NCBI GenBank assembly: GCA_965661005.1
Contig: CBFICB010000005.1
Span: 124,001-188,000, forward strand
Source of the DNA: UBA5109 sp965661005
GTDB lineage: Bacteria; Pseudomonadota; Gammaproteobacteria; Pseudomonadales; Pseudohongiellaceae
DNA length: 64,000 nucleotides
Direction of reading: 5' to 3'
The position numbers were made by a program, and so were the translations under genes. Under the pieces are notes generated by a model. The model worked only from the letters and a program-made list of their open reading frames with translations. It was not told the origin of the DNA and did not search any database. Positions 36,801-44,718 of the stretch are shown piece by piece. Every line of letters begins with the position of its first letter. Within the stretch, counting starts at the first letter, position 1.

Positions 36801-37859
36801 CCAGGGTCTATTAAAAAAATCAAACTCCAGATTTTGTGCCCAAAATGACCATGAATTTTCTAAAGGCTGAATCGCGGTAATATCGACACTACCACTGGTG
36901 ATCTGTATTTCCTGTGTGGAATCATTCGAGGTCGCAAAAAAATTCAATTCTCGCAGGGATGCTTGAATTTGCTTCAAACTTTGATTATCGAATTCTGCCC
37001 AGAATTGACCAGAACTGTTTAATTCGGAAATCTCTATTTGCTCTAAAAATTCATTGCCTACTGCTGTTGGTAGTTCAAGGTTGTCGAAATTCATATAGGC
37101 ATCTGCCGAATAACGACCTAGAGGGTCACCACTTAGCCTGACCGACATTTGAAGTGGGCTACTCTGGTTATTCACACGAAATTGTAATTCCGCCTGATGA
37201 TCAACATCACGGTTTTGAATGTCTAAATAAATATTGTTGAGCTGAGTTGTTGTACCATTTGCTGCTTGTAGCAAAAGCTGTGATTCTAATATTTGCAGAC
37301 TCGACATGTTAAACAATACATTTAATAAAGGCTCAATATCACCGTTCTCACTTGCTTGAAATCCTGCCAACTGCCAACTGCCTACTTCAGCCTCAAGCAG
37401 TAATAACGACATTTCATTTATCAAGGCTCGCTTAATAACAAATTGGCGCTGGAAAAGGCTACGTGGAAGATCCAGAGTAACATCGAGCTCTTGTAAACGA
37501 TGGATACCATCTGGGACTTCACTCTGGTTTATTTCCAAATCAAAAAGCCTTAATGTTGGATTAAAACCATTCCAGGTTCCCTGGACTTCGCCCACAGTTA
37601 ATTCTATGCCGAGCGCCTCGGTCAAATTGGCTTCCAGCCAGTCTTTTTGGGTGCTTGCAATTGATAATAAAAGGCGACCAGCTGTCAAAGATGCGGCTGT
37701 CGTAATGAGCAGAATTAACACCAATACTGTAATGTGTGAACGGATATAAGTTGATAGGCTTTTCGCTGATTTTGTTGGTTCAGCAGCAGAAGCTTGCCCC
37801 TCTGTTTCGCGAGAAGGAGCCGACTTGTTTTGATTCAGTTTTTCTTCCGAATTCGTCAT
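33858..37859 (-). CDS. yhdP: YhdP family AsmA-like envelope protein
   Basis: 1333 residues, with one membrane helix (about 40-62) and a very long periplasmic region of AsmA/DUF3971-type beta repeats. It shows the TIGR02099/YhdP C-terminal block (GVLDFDEGTVVTHENLLIRGPSSTI and ADVLVNLPLGQNVTVVAGI). Members carry phospholipids between the inner and outer membranes with TamB and YdbH. It overlaps maf by 4 bases. In many genomes rng lies between maf and yhdP; here it is missing. Confidence 0.92.
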   Translation of the reverse strand: MTNSEEKLNQNKSAPSRETEGQASAAEPTKSAKSLSTYIRSHITVLVLILLITTAASLTAGRLLLSIASTQKDWLEANLTEALGIELTVGEVQGTWNGFNPTLRLFDLEINQSEVPDGIHRLQELDVTLDLPRSLFQRQFVIKRALINEMSLLLLEAEVGSWQLAGFQASENGDIEPLLNVLFNMSSLQILESQLLLQAANGTTTQLNNIYLDIQNRDVDHQAELQFRVNNQSSPLQMSVRLSGDPLGRYSADAYMNFDNLELPTAVGNEFLEQIEISELNSSGQFWAEFDNQSLKQIQASLRELNFFATSNDSTQEIQITSGSVDITAIQPLENSWSFWAQNLEFDFFNRPWESGDFYIDMTRQDQNTELDIYGESVDLSIFTDMFEATEISDRLRQILTDLNPQGNLRNLHLKTDSSGAYPGLFDLYANLDDVAVGAWGQAPSGSGIFGYVEANQNTGFVELDSDDFTIHLPDIFDDEWHYDSINTRVYWSVDDAVKVHSEVIAIRNEQINGRVQFELNNKQNTEGIWDTDLTLLIGILDFDASYKSLYLPTLSAVEVTMDWLDTAILEGNVNNSGFIFKGKTTNLQSPLQRNIQSFYQVEDASVRFLNDWPILENISAMVKVDNVEVDVVSESAEIANIALGSTTAEVRPISGAAGSWLTVNSEAVTGGNTGLNFLRESPTRSAVGSYLDGWQLEGEVDIDVRLGIPLSNTELENDIQVTALTLGNTLYIREYDLSFNGIRGPINFSSEQGLQANSVSANLFGYPIASQIDTNDEAIVVTSNGRVTKSALQEWSLQPDFIKSLLDFSEGSISYSTVLKVFNEEQAGGIRSQLSIGSDLLGLKFDFPQPLDKGLDEPAALQLDLSFADGRENVFLNFRDQLRGELSFVNDQFYAGEISLGGRNQEFTLAELNTEPGLLVRGEISDFNYEDWQEVALSFSSDQGTATSELVRMVDVRIGNLNAFGFDLPAVNTRLTRQGPAWDVYLENELLQGDFIFPDSEDEPYNIQLSYLRLPKEEEDSEIDIDPFADINPRELPAMNFRTEELSLGEGNLGAWQFELRTNTRGATISNLSMQSTDAAITDLSRGAGATLDWNYSDGLHHSNFNGLFSTGDLAEVLPSFGYAALVQSESTGFISNIDWPGSPAAFSLKKISGQVELEMLNGRFVEIASGSARLFGAFNVDALVRRLRLDFSDLYQQGLAYDTIEGVLDFDEGTVVTHENLLIRGPSSTINVDGEINLVNETIAADVLVNLPLGQNVTVVAGILGAWPIALTTYVASRIFRDQLDNFTTVLYRLEGPWDDPQAGFAEDNQEIEEALEEVLGEGVGLNADDG

Positions 37860-38455
37860 CGCTGAATTTGTAAAATTGCCTTTTTATCAATACCGAATTT
37901 TTTAAGTAAATCCACAGTCTCAAAAATTGGCAATCCTACAACTCCGCTATAGCTGCCATGGATTTTATTTACGAACATCGCACCCAACCCTTGCACCGCA
38001 TAAGCCCCGGCCTTGCCAATGGGCTCTCCACTTTCCCAATATGCTTCAATATCCGCAGCACTTAGCTTGGTAAAACCAACTTCAGTGGCAGACATTGATT
38101 CTGCTTGCTGATAATGACTCAGTAAGGCAACAGCTGTTAATACTTGATGAGTTCGGCCTGACAGTAATCTTAACATGGCAAGCCCATCTGACTTATCTCT
38201 TGGTTTGCCCAAAATTTCACCCTCACACACCACTATAGTATCTGAACCTAAAACCAGTCTGTGATCTGCTTCAGATAATGTCGCCAATGCTGATTTTGCT
38301 TTAGAGAGGGCTAAGCGCTTTACCAGGTTTTCAGGTTTTTCTGAGGGCAATGGGCTTTCATCAATATCCTGTGGTAAAACAGCACATTTTAAACCTAAGG
38401 CTTCAAGTAAATTCAGCCTTCTGGGTGATGCAGAGGCCAATACCAATTCAAACAT
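37856..38455 (-). CDS. maf: Maf-family nucleoside triphosphate pyrophosphatase
   Basis: 199 residues, the normal size. ASASPRRLNLLEALG is the triphosphate-binding SPRR motif, LGSDTIVV holds the catalytic aspartate, and GAYAVQGLGAMFV is the third motif. It hydrolyses non-canonical or modified nucleoside triphosphates (dTTP/UTP or m7GTP type). It heads the maf-yhdP-DUF445 group. mreBCD, its usual neighbour, is over 22 kb to the right. Confidence 0.95.
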   Translation of the reverse strand: MFELVLASASPRRLNLLEALGLKCAVLPQDIDESPLPSEKPENLVKRLALSKAKSALATLSEADHRLVLGSDTIVVCEGEILGKPRDKSDGLAMLRLLSGRTHQVLTAVALLSHYQQAESMSATEVGFTKLSAADIEAYWESGEPIGKAGAYAVQGLGAMFVNKIHGSYSGVVGLPIFETVDLLKKFGIDKKAILQIQR

Positions 38456-38724
38456 TAATTTAACCCGGTATTTCCTTGAATTGTCTTATAAATGAACATT
38501 ATGGCCTAAACTCGATGCCTCGCCTACCAGTATTACTGGCCTTAAATTAGATCATTATGACTCTTAATATTGGCTTAATGCCCAAGTATCAAAAAGTCTT
38601 GGTATGTGGCGATGAGTCAGAAAAAACCAGCGCCGCTAAGCTACTAGGAGAATTATTAATAGTATTCATTGAAAATGATTTGAACCAAAAGCACTTTATT
38701 AGTTTGCTTGATGTTTCGATGACT
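38456..38724. other. Intergenic region, nothing firm recognised
   Basis: 269 bases between the hisA stop and the maf start, both minus strand. A plus-strand open frame (38557-38892) crosses it but overlaps 168 bases of hisA and has no family match. No hairpin terminator with a T-run is visible after hisA. Confidence 0.4.
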
Positions 38725-39486
38725 TTAATGACTCTCTGTCCATTTAAGCACATCAGCATAAGACACCTCTCCCCCAAAGATATCCAGTGCACTACCAATG
38801 GTCAGATCTACCTTATCCTGTCCAAGTGTTTGAACAAGGTCCAGATCACTGAGCTTTCTTACACCGCCGGCATAAGTCACCGGAATAGGTGAATGCTGTC
38901 CTAATAATTTAATTAAGTCTTCTTCTATACCTTGCTGCCTACCTTCAACATCAACGCCATGAACCAGGAATTCTGAACAATATGCAGATAATGATTCCAA
39001 TAGGCCTGAGTCAACTTTCTCTTCGGTGAAGGTTTGCCAGCGATCTGTCACAACAAAATAATCTCCATCACGCTGACGACAACTTAAATCCAAGACTAAG
39101 TGATCTTTGCCAGTCACATCCAACAAGCGATGCAATTTGTCCATATCTATTTTCCCAGAAGCAAATACGTAAGAGGTTACAATGACATGGCTAGCACCTG
39201 CTTCTAGAAAGGCAGCAGCATTTTCAGGGTTTACTCCACCGCCATACTGCAACCCACCGGGGAAAGCACCCAGGGCATCCAGCGCTGCTTGTTCATTACC
39301 TGTCCCTAGAGAAACCACATGTCCGCCTGTCAACCCGTCTTGCTGATAGAGCTTTGCGTATTCCACGGATGAACTTGCACTGGTGAAATTTATTTTAAGT
39401 GAAGATTGATCAGTCTCTTGAAGAGAACCACCAACGATTTGTACAACTTTACCCTGATGCAAATCAATGCATGGTCTAAATTTCAT
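38725..39486 (-). CDS. hisA: ProFAR isomerase, eukaryotic-type HisA
   Basis: 253-residue TIM-barrel isomerase of histidine synthesis. The sequence follows the fungal/plant HIS6 form more than bacterial HisA: FRPCIDLHQGKVVQIVGGSL, IVTSYVFASGKIDMDKL, HLVLDLSCRQRDGDYFVV and KVDLTIGSALDIFGGE all have direct counterparts in yeast HIS6. CIDLHQGK supplies the first active-site aspartate and HGVDVEG the region of the second. It is not in a his operon; the neighbours are xdhC and maf. Acquisition by transfer or an ancient alternative form are both possible. Confidence 0.88.
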   Translation of the reverse strand: MKFRPCIDLHQGKVVQIVGGSLQETDQSSLKINFTSASSSVEYAKLYQQDGLTGGHVVSLGTGNEQAALDALGAFPGGLQYGGGVNPENAAAFLEAGASHVIVTSYVFASGKIDMDKLHRLLDVTGKDHLVLDLSCRQRDGDYFVVTDRWQTFTEEKVDSGLLESLSAYCSEFLVHGVDVEGRQQGIEEDLIKLLGQHSPIPVTYAGGVRKLSDLDLVQTLGQDKVDLTIGSALDIFGGEVSYADVLKWTESH

Positions 39487-39669
39487 ATACCATCACCAAT
39501 AAACTATTACTATCTCAGCAATAAAATACGGACCATTGGCAAGAATGTCCGTAAAATATGAGCTGGCACTCTCCTTCGGCATTCTATAAGCCAGTGTGGA
39601 GTAAGCATAGCAGATTACTTTGATATACTCTGCATCCTTGCTAAACAACGCAGACATGAAATTAAGATT

Positions 39670-40635
39670 ATGAACAGTATGGATCAACAAGTGATTGTTC
39701 AACTTAGCCTCTGGCTTAAGGCCGGTAAGCAATGTTGGCTATGCACAATTGTCTCAACCTTCGGCTCTTCGCCTCGTCCTATCGGATCCTTACTAGCCTG
39801 CAATGAAGATGGTCAATACTGTGGATCCCTCTCAGGAGGCTGTGTAGAAGATGATTTAAGGGAAAGTATATTTAAGGGTGAATTAGCTAAAAACAAACCC
39901 GAACGAATCACTTATGGTGTTGCTGTTGAGGATGTATTAAAACTTGGTTTGCCTTGTGGCGGTCAGCTGGAAGTGATTATTGAGCCTCTGGATAATTCAC
40001 AGTCGGCTATTTATGAAGAACTTGCTGAAGCTGTTGCCAGCAGGAGATTGATTAAACGTGTCGTCAATATAAAAACTGGTAAAACCACCCTGCAGCATAC
40101 CGACCAAAGTGGAGCCCTGACGATCACAGGGGATACCATGCAGCATAGTTATGGCCCTTCATTTCAACTATTACTTATTGGCGCAGTTCAAGTCGCCTAT
40201 TATTTGAGTGAAATGGCTCAGGGATTGGATTACGACGTTGCCATTTGTGACCCTCGCCAGGAATTACTTGAGAGCTTTCCTTTAAAAAACGTAGAGTTAT
40301 CCAGCATGATGCCGGACGACTGGCTACGTACCAAGAATATAGATCAACAAACGGCAATTGTTGCACTGTGCCATGACCCGAGAATTGATGATATGGCATT
40401 AATGGAAGCCTTGCAGCTAGATGCCTTCTATATCGGCGCAATGGGTTCGGCACGCACCACGGCTAACCGCAAACAACGTTTACAAGAGCTTGATATTCCA
40501 TTAGATGATATTAATAAACTTCATGCCCCTGTTGGCCTGGATATTGGCAGTAAAACACCTCCTGAAATTGCCTTGTCCATACTCGCAGAATTAACCATGT
40601 TACGTGCAAAATTGCGCAGCCAAAACCGTGTCTGA
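39670..40635 (+). CDS. xdhC: XdhC/CoxI family molybdenum cofactor insertion protein
   Basis: 321 residues. N-terminal XdhC domain: TIVSTFGSSPRPIGSLLA, SLSGGCVEDDLRE. C-terminal Rossmann domain: LLLIGAVQVAYYLSEMAQ then YIGAMGSARTTANRKQRL and APVGLDIGSKTPPEIALSI. XdhC binds and sulfurates molybdenum cofactor for xanthine dehydrogenase-family enzymes. No such enzyme is encoded in the window, so its client is elsewhere. The end overlaps the next gene. Confidence 0.92.
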   Translation: MNSMDQQVIVQLSLWLKAGKQCWLCTIVSTFGSSPRPIGSLLACNEDGQYCGSLSGGCVEDDLRESIFKGELAKNKPERITYGVAVEDVLKLGLPCGGQLEVIIEPLDNSQSAIYEELAEAVASRRLIKRVVNIKTGKTTLQHTDQSGALTITGDTMQHSYGPSFQLLLIGAVQVAYYLSEMAQGLDYDVAICDPRQELLESFPLKNVELSSMMPDDWLRTKNIDQQTAIVALCHDPRIDDMALMEALQLDAFYIGAMGSARTTANRKQRLQELDIPLDDINKLHAPVGLDIGSKTPPEIALSILAELTMLRAKLRSQNRV

Positions 40636-41212
40636 ATCTGAGACTGACAATATCGGCATTATTATTTTAGCTGCCGGTTACAGTACTCGATTTAAAGCCG
40701 ATAAGCGCCAAGCGCGATTGCAAACTGGTGAGACCCTGTTGGAAGCGACCTTAAACAAAATACCTGACAGCTTTCATCGGCGAGTGTTGGTTTTACACCC
40801 AGGTGATGAAGCATTTGGCTCAAGTTATCAAAGTGATTGGGATTTATGCATTGCCGAGCAAGCCAGCCTGGGTATGGGACATTCTCTGGCTGCTGCAATG
40901 ATACATACCAATGATTGGGATGCAGCAGTGATTGGTCTGGCGGATATGCCATATGTTCAAACTAGTACTTATCAAAGTATACAAAAAGCACTGCTGGAGC
41001 ACCCTATAGTCAGGCCCAGTTGTCAGGGCAGAATGGGGAACCCGGTAGGCTTTCAGGCAAATTTTTTTAGGGAATTATCTGAATTAAAAGGTGATCAGGG
41101 AGCACGAAACCTGCTGGTGAGCCAGCAAGATAAATTACACCTGCTAGAGTGTTCAGACTGGGGAATAATTCAGGACATTGATACCAGTGAGGCTCTTAAA
41201 AACAGCGGATAG
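40628..41212 (+). CDS. MocA/MobA-like nucleotidyltransferase
   Basis: About 194 residues. The nucleotide-binding motif LAAGYSTRFKADKR starts the fold, and GLADMPYVQTSTY holds the metal-binding aspartate; GRMGNPVGF follows. Paired with XdhC, it most likely makes the cytosine dinucleotide form of molybdenum cofactor (MocA). The frame opens with GTG at 40604, but the GTG at 40628 overlaps the xdhC stop by only 8 bases and better fits the family N-terminus. The exact start is uncertain. Confidence 0.85.
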   Translation: MSESETDNIGIIILAAGYSTRFKADKRQARLQTGETLLEATLNKIPDSFHRRVLVLHPGDEAFGSSYQSDWDLCIAEQASLGMGHSLAAAMIHTNDWDAAVIGLADMPYVQTSTYQSIQKALLEHPIVRPSCQGRMGNPVGFQANFFRELSELKGDQGARNLLVSQQDKLHLLECSDWGIIQDIDTSEALKNSG

Positions 41213-41228
41213 ACTGTGCAGCTTATGA

Positions 41229-41453
41229 CTAACGGGAGTTTTTTCCTCGGCCCTGGCAAAATTCACAAGCATGTTTTTTCAAATTAATGCCGGTACCCGA
41301 GCAGTTTTGGCAGTCACTGACATAGTTCTGCTTAAGTATATCAATCAAATCCTGTAATGCTTCAGATGACCCCTGCTGCTTAGCTAGGCCCTTAGCTAGG
41401 CCCGCTGTTGAAGCCGGTGAAGCCTGCTTATTAACATTCTGCGAATAATCCAT
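41229..41453 (-). CDS. Small protein with a DnaJ-type zinc finger
   Basis: 74 residues. A helical N-terminal half (GSSEALQDLIDILKQNYV) is followed by two CxxCxGxG motifs, CQNCSGTG and CEFCQGRG, as in half of the DnaJ zinc-binding domain. Four cysteines could bind one zinc. No J domain is present. The frame starts with GTG-ATG; ATG at 41453 is preferred. Similar tiny proteins are known but unnamed. It is convergent with the MocA-like gene. Confidence 0.7.
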   Translation of the reverse strand: MDYSQNVNKQASPASTAGLAKGLAKQQGSSEALQDLIDILKQNYVSDCQNCSGTGINLKKHACEFCQGRGKNSR

Positions 41454-41540
41454 CACGATGCTTTATACCTACTGCTAGTTTTCTTCAATGTAGAGGAATT
41501 CTAATAATATAAAGGCTTTGAAAACGTTAAGAAGCTCACA

Positions 41541-41576
41541 AAAAAACCCGCTAGTGGGTAGTTAGCGGGTTTTTTC
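41541..41576. terminator. Rho-independent terminator
   Basis: Hairpin AAAACCCGCTA / TAGCGGGTTTT with a nine-base loop and T-run after it, in the gap between the small zinc-finger gene and the ferredoxin gene. It can end transcription from the ferredoxin (minus strand) and is symmetric enough to act both ways. Confidence 0.9.
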
Positions 41577-41671
41577 GATATTTCTACAAGTAAGGGGGCG
41601 TACCAATAATTTCTGGGCACAATTAGTTGGAACTTACAAAACAATAAAAGTTCACTTTTTTATAAATATTT

Positions 41672-41992
41672 TTAAAATTGAGATTCTGGGAGCTTAATAA
41701 CCAGTCCGTCCAGCTCATCTGTGACATTAATCTGGCAGCTTAAGCGGCTGTTATCTTGGGGTTCAAGTACGCATTCCAGCATATCTTTTTCCATTTCACT
41801 GGCGGCTGGCACTTTATCCAACCAAGCTTCATCAATATAACAATGACAGGTTGCACAACTGCATGAGCCTCCGCATTCAGCAATGATGCCATCAAGCATA
41901 TTATCGACGGCACCCTGCATGACAGAATTTCCAGCCGGCACATCTATTTCAGTAGTGGTTCCGTCATGACTGACATAGGTAACTAAAGGCAT
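41672..41992 (-). CDS. [2Fe-2S] ferredoxin, putidaredoxin/adrenodoxin type
   Basis: 106 residues. The cluster cysteines are in AECGGSCSCATCHCY (C-X5-C-X2-C) and LSCQINV near the C-terminus, the pattern of ferredoxins that serve P450s and Fe-S assembly. The MEKDMLE segment before the last cysteine is typical of putidaredoxin-like members. It probably pairs with the FAD reductase at 42862-44100. No P450 is in the window, so the final acceptor is unknown. Confidence 0.93.
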   Translation of the reverse strand: MPLVTYVSHDGTTTEIDVPAGNSVMQGAVDNMLDGIIAECGGSCSCATCHCYIDEAWLDKVPAASEMEKDMLECVLEPQDNSRLSCQINVTDELDGLVIKLPESQF

Positions 41993-42208
41993 CGTAGACT
42001 CCGTATTGAACTGTTATGTAAGAAATAATAGCAGCGCATTATACCGCTTTAATTTCTCAGATAAAGTACCAAAGCCATGTAACAAAAGATTATAAATTGC
42101 ATCTTTCTGAATTATTTTTTATTGTTGATAAATGATGGGCTGACTTAGCGTTTAAGTTGCACTCTTATATTGAAAAAAGATAACAATAATAAAATCAGGC
42201 TGTAGGGT

Positions 42209-42865
42209 ATGAAACCTAAGATCCAGCGAAATCAAATAATGATCTACTGCTTAGCTGCAGCAGTTCCATTGTTATTCATGGCCGTTATCTTTAACTTTTC
42301 TCTCGTTTTTAATGGTCGATACATATTTTGGACAAGCCAGGAAATTCTTGGCTACATTATCCAAGCAGAGTTTCTTGCTATGGCTAGTGGAGTACTTGTT
42401 GTGTTACCCCTGCTTGTTAAGACAAATAATACCGTCATGCGGGTTTTTCGCGTCTTATTATTCTCAATTGTCGTTGTGATTTTTGCCTGGCTATCCTATG
42501 ACATAGATGGCTTAGCCGTAATGATTTTTTATAGTTTATTGGTGTTCATCACCTTTGGTGGTGGCACTTTGTTTATTTTTGATACCTTTTCTGCCCAAAC
42601 CAGAGCGTTCCTGACACTCTTGCGCTGGTCTCTTGGTATTTTTATTTATGTCAGCTTACAGCTTTCTTTTGACCTGGACAGCGATATTGCGGCCTGGAAA
42701 GGGACCAGTGAAGTGGTCCCCTTTGGTGCAGCTTTCTTCTATCTGCTTTTTCTTGTTGAGTTAATTTTTTATCCTTTCTTGACCTATTACCTCGAAAAGA
42801 AAAATACCGAAGAGAGATTTATTTCAGAGAAAATAGCCCAGGTACAGAAACTACAAGCGGTTTAA
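42209..42865 (+). CDS. Six-helix membrane protein of unknown function
   Basis: 218 residues with about six membrane helices and a charged C-terminal tail (EKKNTEERFISEKIAQVQKL). No family or motif is recognised. The ribosome binding site is weak (TAGGG 3 bases before the ATG). It overlaps the convergent reductase gene by 4 bases. It sits between ferredoxin and reductase genes that are usually adjacent, as if inserted between them. Confidence 0.7.
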   Translation: MKPKIQRNQIMIYCLAAAVPLLFMAVIFNFSLVFNGRYIFWTSQEILGYIIQAEFLAMASGVLVVLPLLVKTNNTVMRVFRVLLFSIVVVIFAWLSYDIDGLAVMIFYSLLVFITFGGGTLFIFDTFSAQTRAFLTLLRWSLGIFIYVSLQLSFDLDSDIAAWKGTSEVVPFGAAFFYLLFLVELIFYPFLTYYLEKKNTEERFISEKIAQVQKLQAV

Positions 42866-44100
42866 TCCTGTAATATGAGATCTTTCATTGGCACCGAAAT
42901 ATCAGTTAAGTTGTCAATATCCAATCTTAAGGATTGTGCCAATGCTCTCTTACCAAACATAAATTCTTGCGGACTATTAACCGCATCCACAGCAATTAAC
43001 TTATCTGCCTTGAAATAAAAAACCGCCATCTTTCTACCTGCTGCCAGGTCACCTCGAATGATCAAATTATCATAAGCTTCCGATAAGCCCGCTATCTGTA
43101 GTTTCAAATCATACTGATCAGACCAGAACCATGGTATTTGATCATACTCTTGAGGATTTCCACAGATTGTTTTAGCGGCAACCTTGGCTTGTTCCACAGC
43201 ATTTTGAATCGACTCCAAGCGTAACCAGCGCTGATAATGTTTATTAAAATGATAACTGCAATCGCCCGCCGCCAAAATATTGGGATCACTGGTTTCTGCA
43301 AAATTATTAACCACAATACCATTATTAATCTCGAGCCCCGCTTCCTCAGCCAGTTCAGAATTAGTAATTATGCCAATCCCTATAATCAACAGATCAGCTG
43401 CAAAACGTCTTCCGTCGCTACAAACAACTTCTTTAACTTTTTCAGCATTCTCGTCAGCTGTTAACTCGCTGATCTCTATGCTGGTAAATAATTGAACGCC
43501 CTCTTCCGTATGGATTCTTGAAAAAAACTGAGAAATTTCAGGTGCTGCAACACGATTTAGAATACGCGGATCTCGCTCCAGCAAAGTGACATGCATGCCT
43601 GTGGAAACCAGCATCGCTGCAGTCTCTAGGCCGATATAACCGCCTCCAACAATAACGGCTCTATGTCCGCTTTGTATATAAGGCCTGATGCTCTCGGCAT
43701 CATGTATACTGCGTAAATAAAAAACATTTTCAAGTTCAGCCCCTGGCATATCCATTGTTCTTGGTCGTGCGCCTGTTGTTAAGACCAACTTGTCATAAGC
43801 CAGGGTTTCATCATTATTTAATGTAAGCGTTTTACTGTCTCGATCAATTTTTTCAACGCGGCATTCCAGCTTCATTTCAATATCGGCTTTTGAATACGCT
43901 TCAGCGTGGCGTATAAGCAAATCATCGATACTCTTCTCACCGGCCAAAAATGTTTTTGATAAGGGTGGACGATTGTAAGGAAGATAGGCTTCATCTCCCA
44001 CGACTGTGATACTGCCTGTCCAACCTTCTTTTCGCAGACTGATGCAAAGTTCACCAGCGGCATGACTGGCACCTACAATAATGCAACGTTGATTATCCAA
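42862..44100 (-). CDS. FAD-dependent NAD(P)H:ferredoxin reductase
   Basis: 412 residues of the putidaredoxin reductase class. Two Rossmann motifs: IIVGASHAAGEL at the N-terminus for FAD and AVIVGGGYIGLETAAML for NAD(P)H; LPYNRPPLSKTFL and ILAAGDCSYHFN complete the signature. It would reduce the [2Fe-2S] ferredoxin encoded 0.9 kb downstream. The start is TTG at 44100 with AAGGGG 8 bases before; the ATG at 44104 is out of frame. It follows tlpA-like by 12 bases. Confidence 0.93.
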   Translation of the reverse strand: MDNQRCIIVGASHAAGELCISLRKEGWTGSITVVGDEAYLPYNRPPLSKTFLAGEKSIDDLLIRHAEAYSKADIEMKLECRVEKIDRDSKTLTLNNDETLAYDKLVLTTGARPRTMDMPGAELENVFYLRSIHDAESIRPYIQSGHRAVIVGGGYIGLETAAMLVSTGMHVTLLERDPRILNRVAAPEISQFFSRIHTEEGVQLFTSIEISELTADENAEKVKEVVCSDGRRFAADLLIIGIGIITNSELAEEAGLEINNGIVVNNFAETSDPNILAAGDCSYHFNKHYQRWLRLESIQNAVEQAKVAAKTICGNPQEYDQIPWFWSDQYDLKLQIAGLSEAYDNLIIRGDLAAGRKMAVFYFKADKLIAVDAVNSPQEFMFGKRALAQSLRLDIDNLTDISVPMKDLILQD

Positions 44101-44112
44101 ACATTTCCCCTT

Positions 44113-44637
44113 CTATAAAGCTCTTAATTCTGACAATAGTTCAGGGCTGTCCCATTCATAGGCCCCTAACCAACTATTAATTTCCTGACCTGATTCATCA
44201 TAAAGTATAGTACTGGGCACCGCCTGAATCCCATGTGTTGCAAAAAATGTGTTCAGCTTGATGAAATTGCCACTAAATTCATTCTCAGCAATAAAGGTCG
44301 TGATGGTTTCCAAAGACTCGTCAGAAGCCAGCAAAAAGATGTAACCTTCAGGCCCCAGAATTTCTGCAGCTCTAGCTAATGCTGGTATTTCCTGAATACA
44401 GGGAGCACACCAGGTTGCCCAGTAATTCACGACTACCTTGCGTCCGATAAACTCAGACAGCTCTATAGGCATGCCATTTAAATCCTGAAAAGTGGCAGAA
44501 TCGCCTGCTGCCTCGAATTGCGCGTCGGCAATAGTAATATTGCCGGCTTGTATAGGCTGCTCTTCCACTTCTGAGCAGGACAAGAGCATACAAAGCGGCG
44601 CTATAACAACGAGTATATTTCTTAATGATTGATGCAT
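44113..44637 (-). CDS. TlpA-like thioredoxin-fold lipoprotein
   Basis: 174 residues. The lipoprotein signal ends at the lipobox LLSC (C21). The thioredoxin domain has VVNYWATWCAPCIQEIP with a WCAPC active site and the cis-proline region GIQAVPSTILYD. It should act in the periplasm as a thiol reductase or in cytochrome c and Cu protein assembly. It is the first gene of a pair with the FAD reductase, which may be incidental. Confidence 0.9.
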   Translation of the reverse strand: MHQSLRNILVVIAPLCMLLSCSEVEEQPIQAGNITIADAQFEAAGDSATFQDLNGMPIELSEFIGRKVVVNYWATWCAPCIQEIPALARAAEILGPEGYIFLLASDESLETITTFIAENEFSGNFIKLNTFFATHGIQAVPSTILYDESGQEINSWLGAYEWDSPELLSELRAL

Positions 44638-44718
44638 ATTAATAGTTCAATTGATTGTGAAAATCTAATCATAGCAAAAAGTTTGTTCACGGTTTGAATA
44701 AACAGTTAGAATTCATCC

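Noticed and set aside
38557..38892. Plus-strand 111-codon open frame between maf and hisA
   Set aside because: Half of it is antisense to the well-supported hisA, no family resemblance was found and no ribosome binding site was noted.
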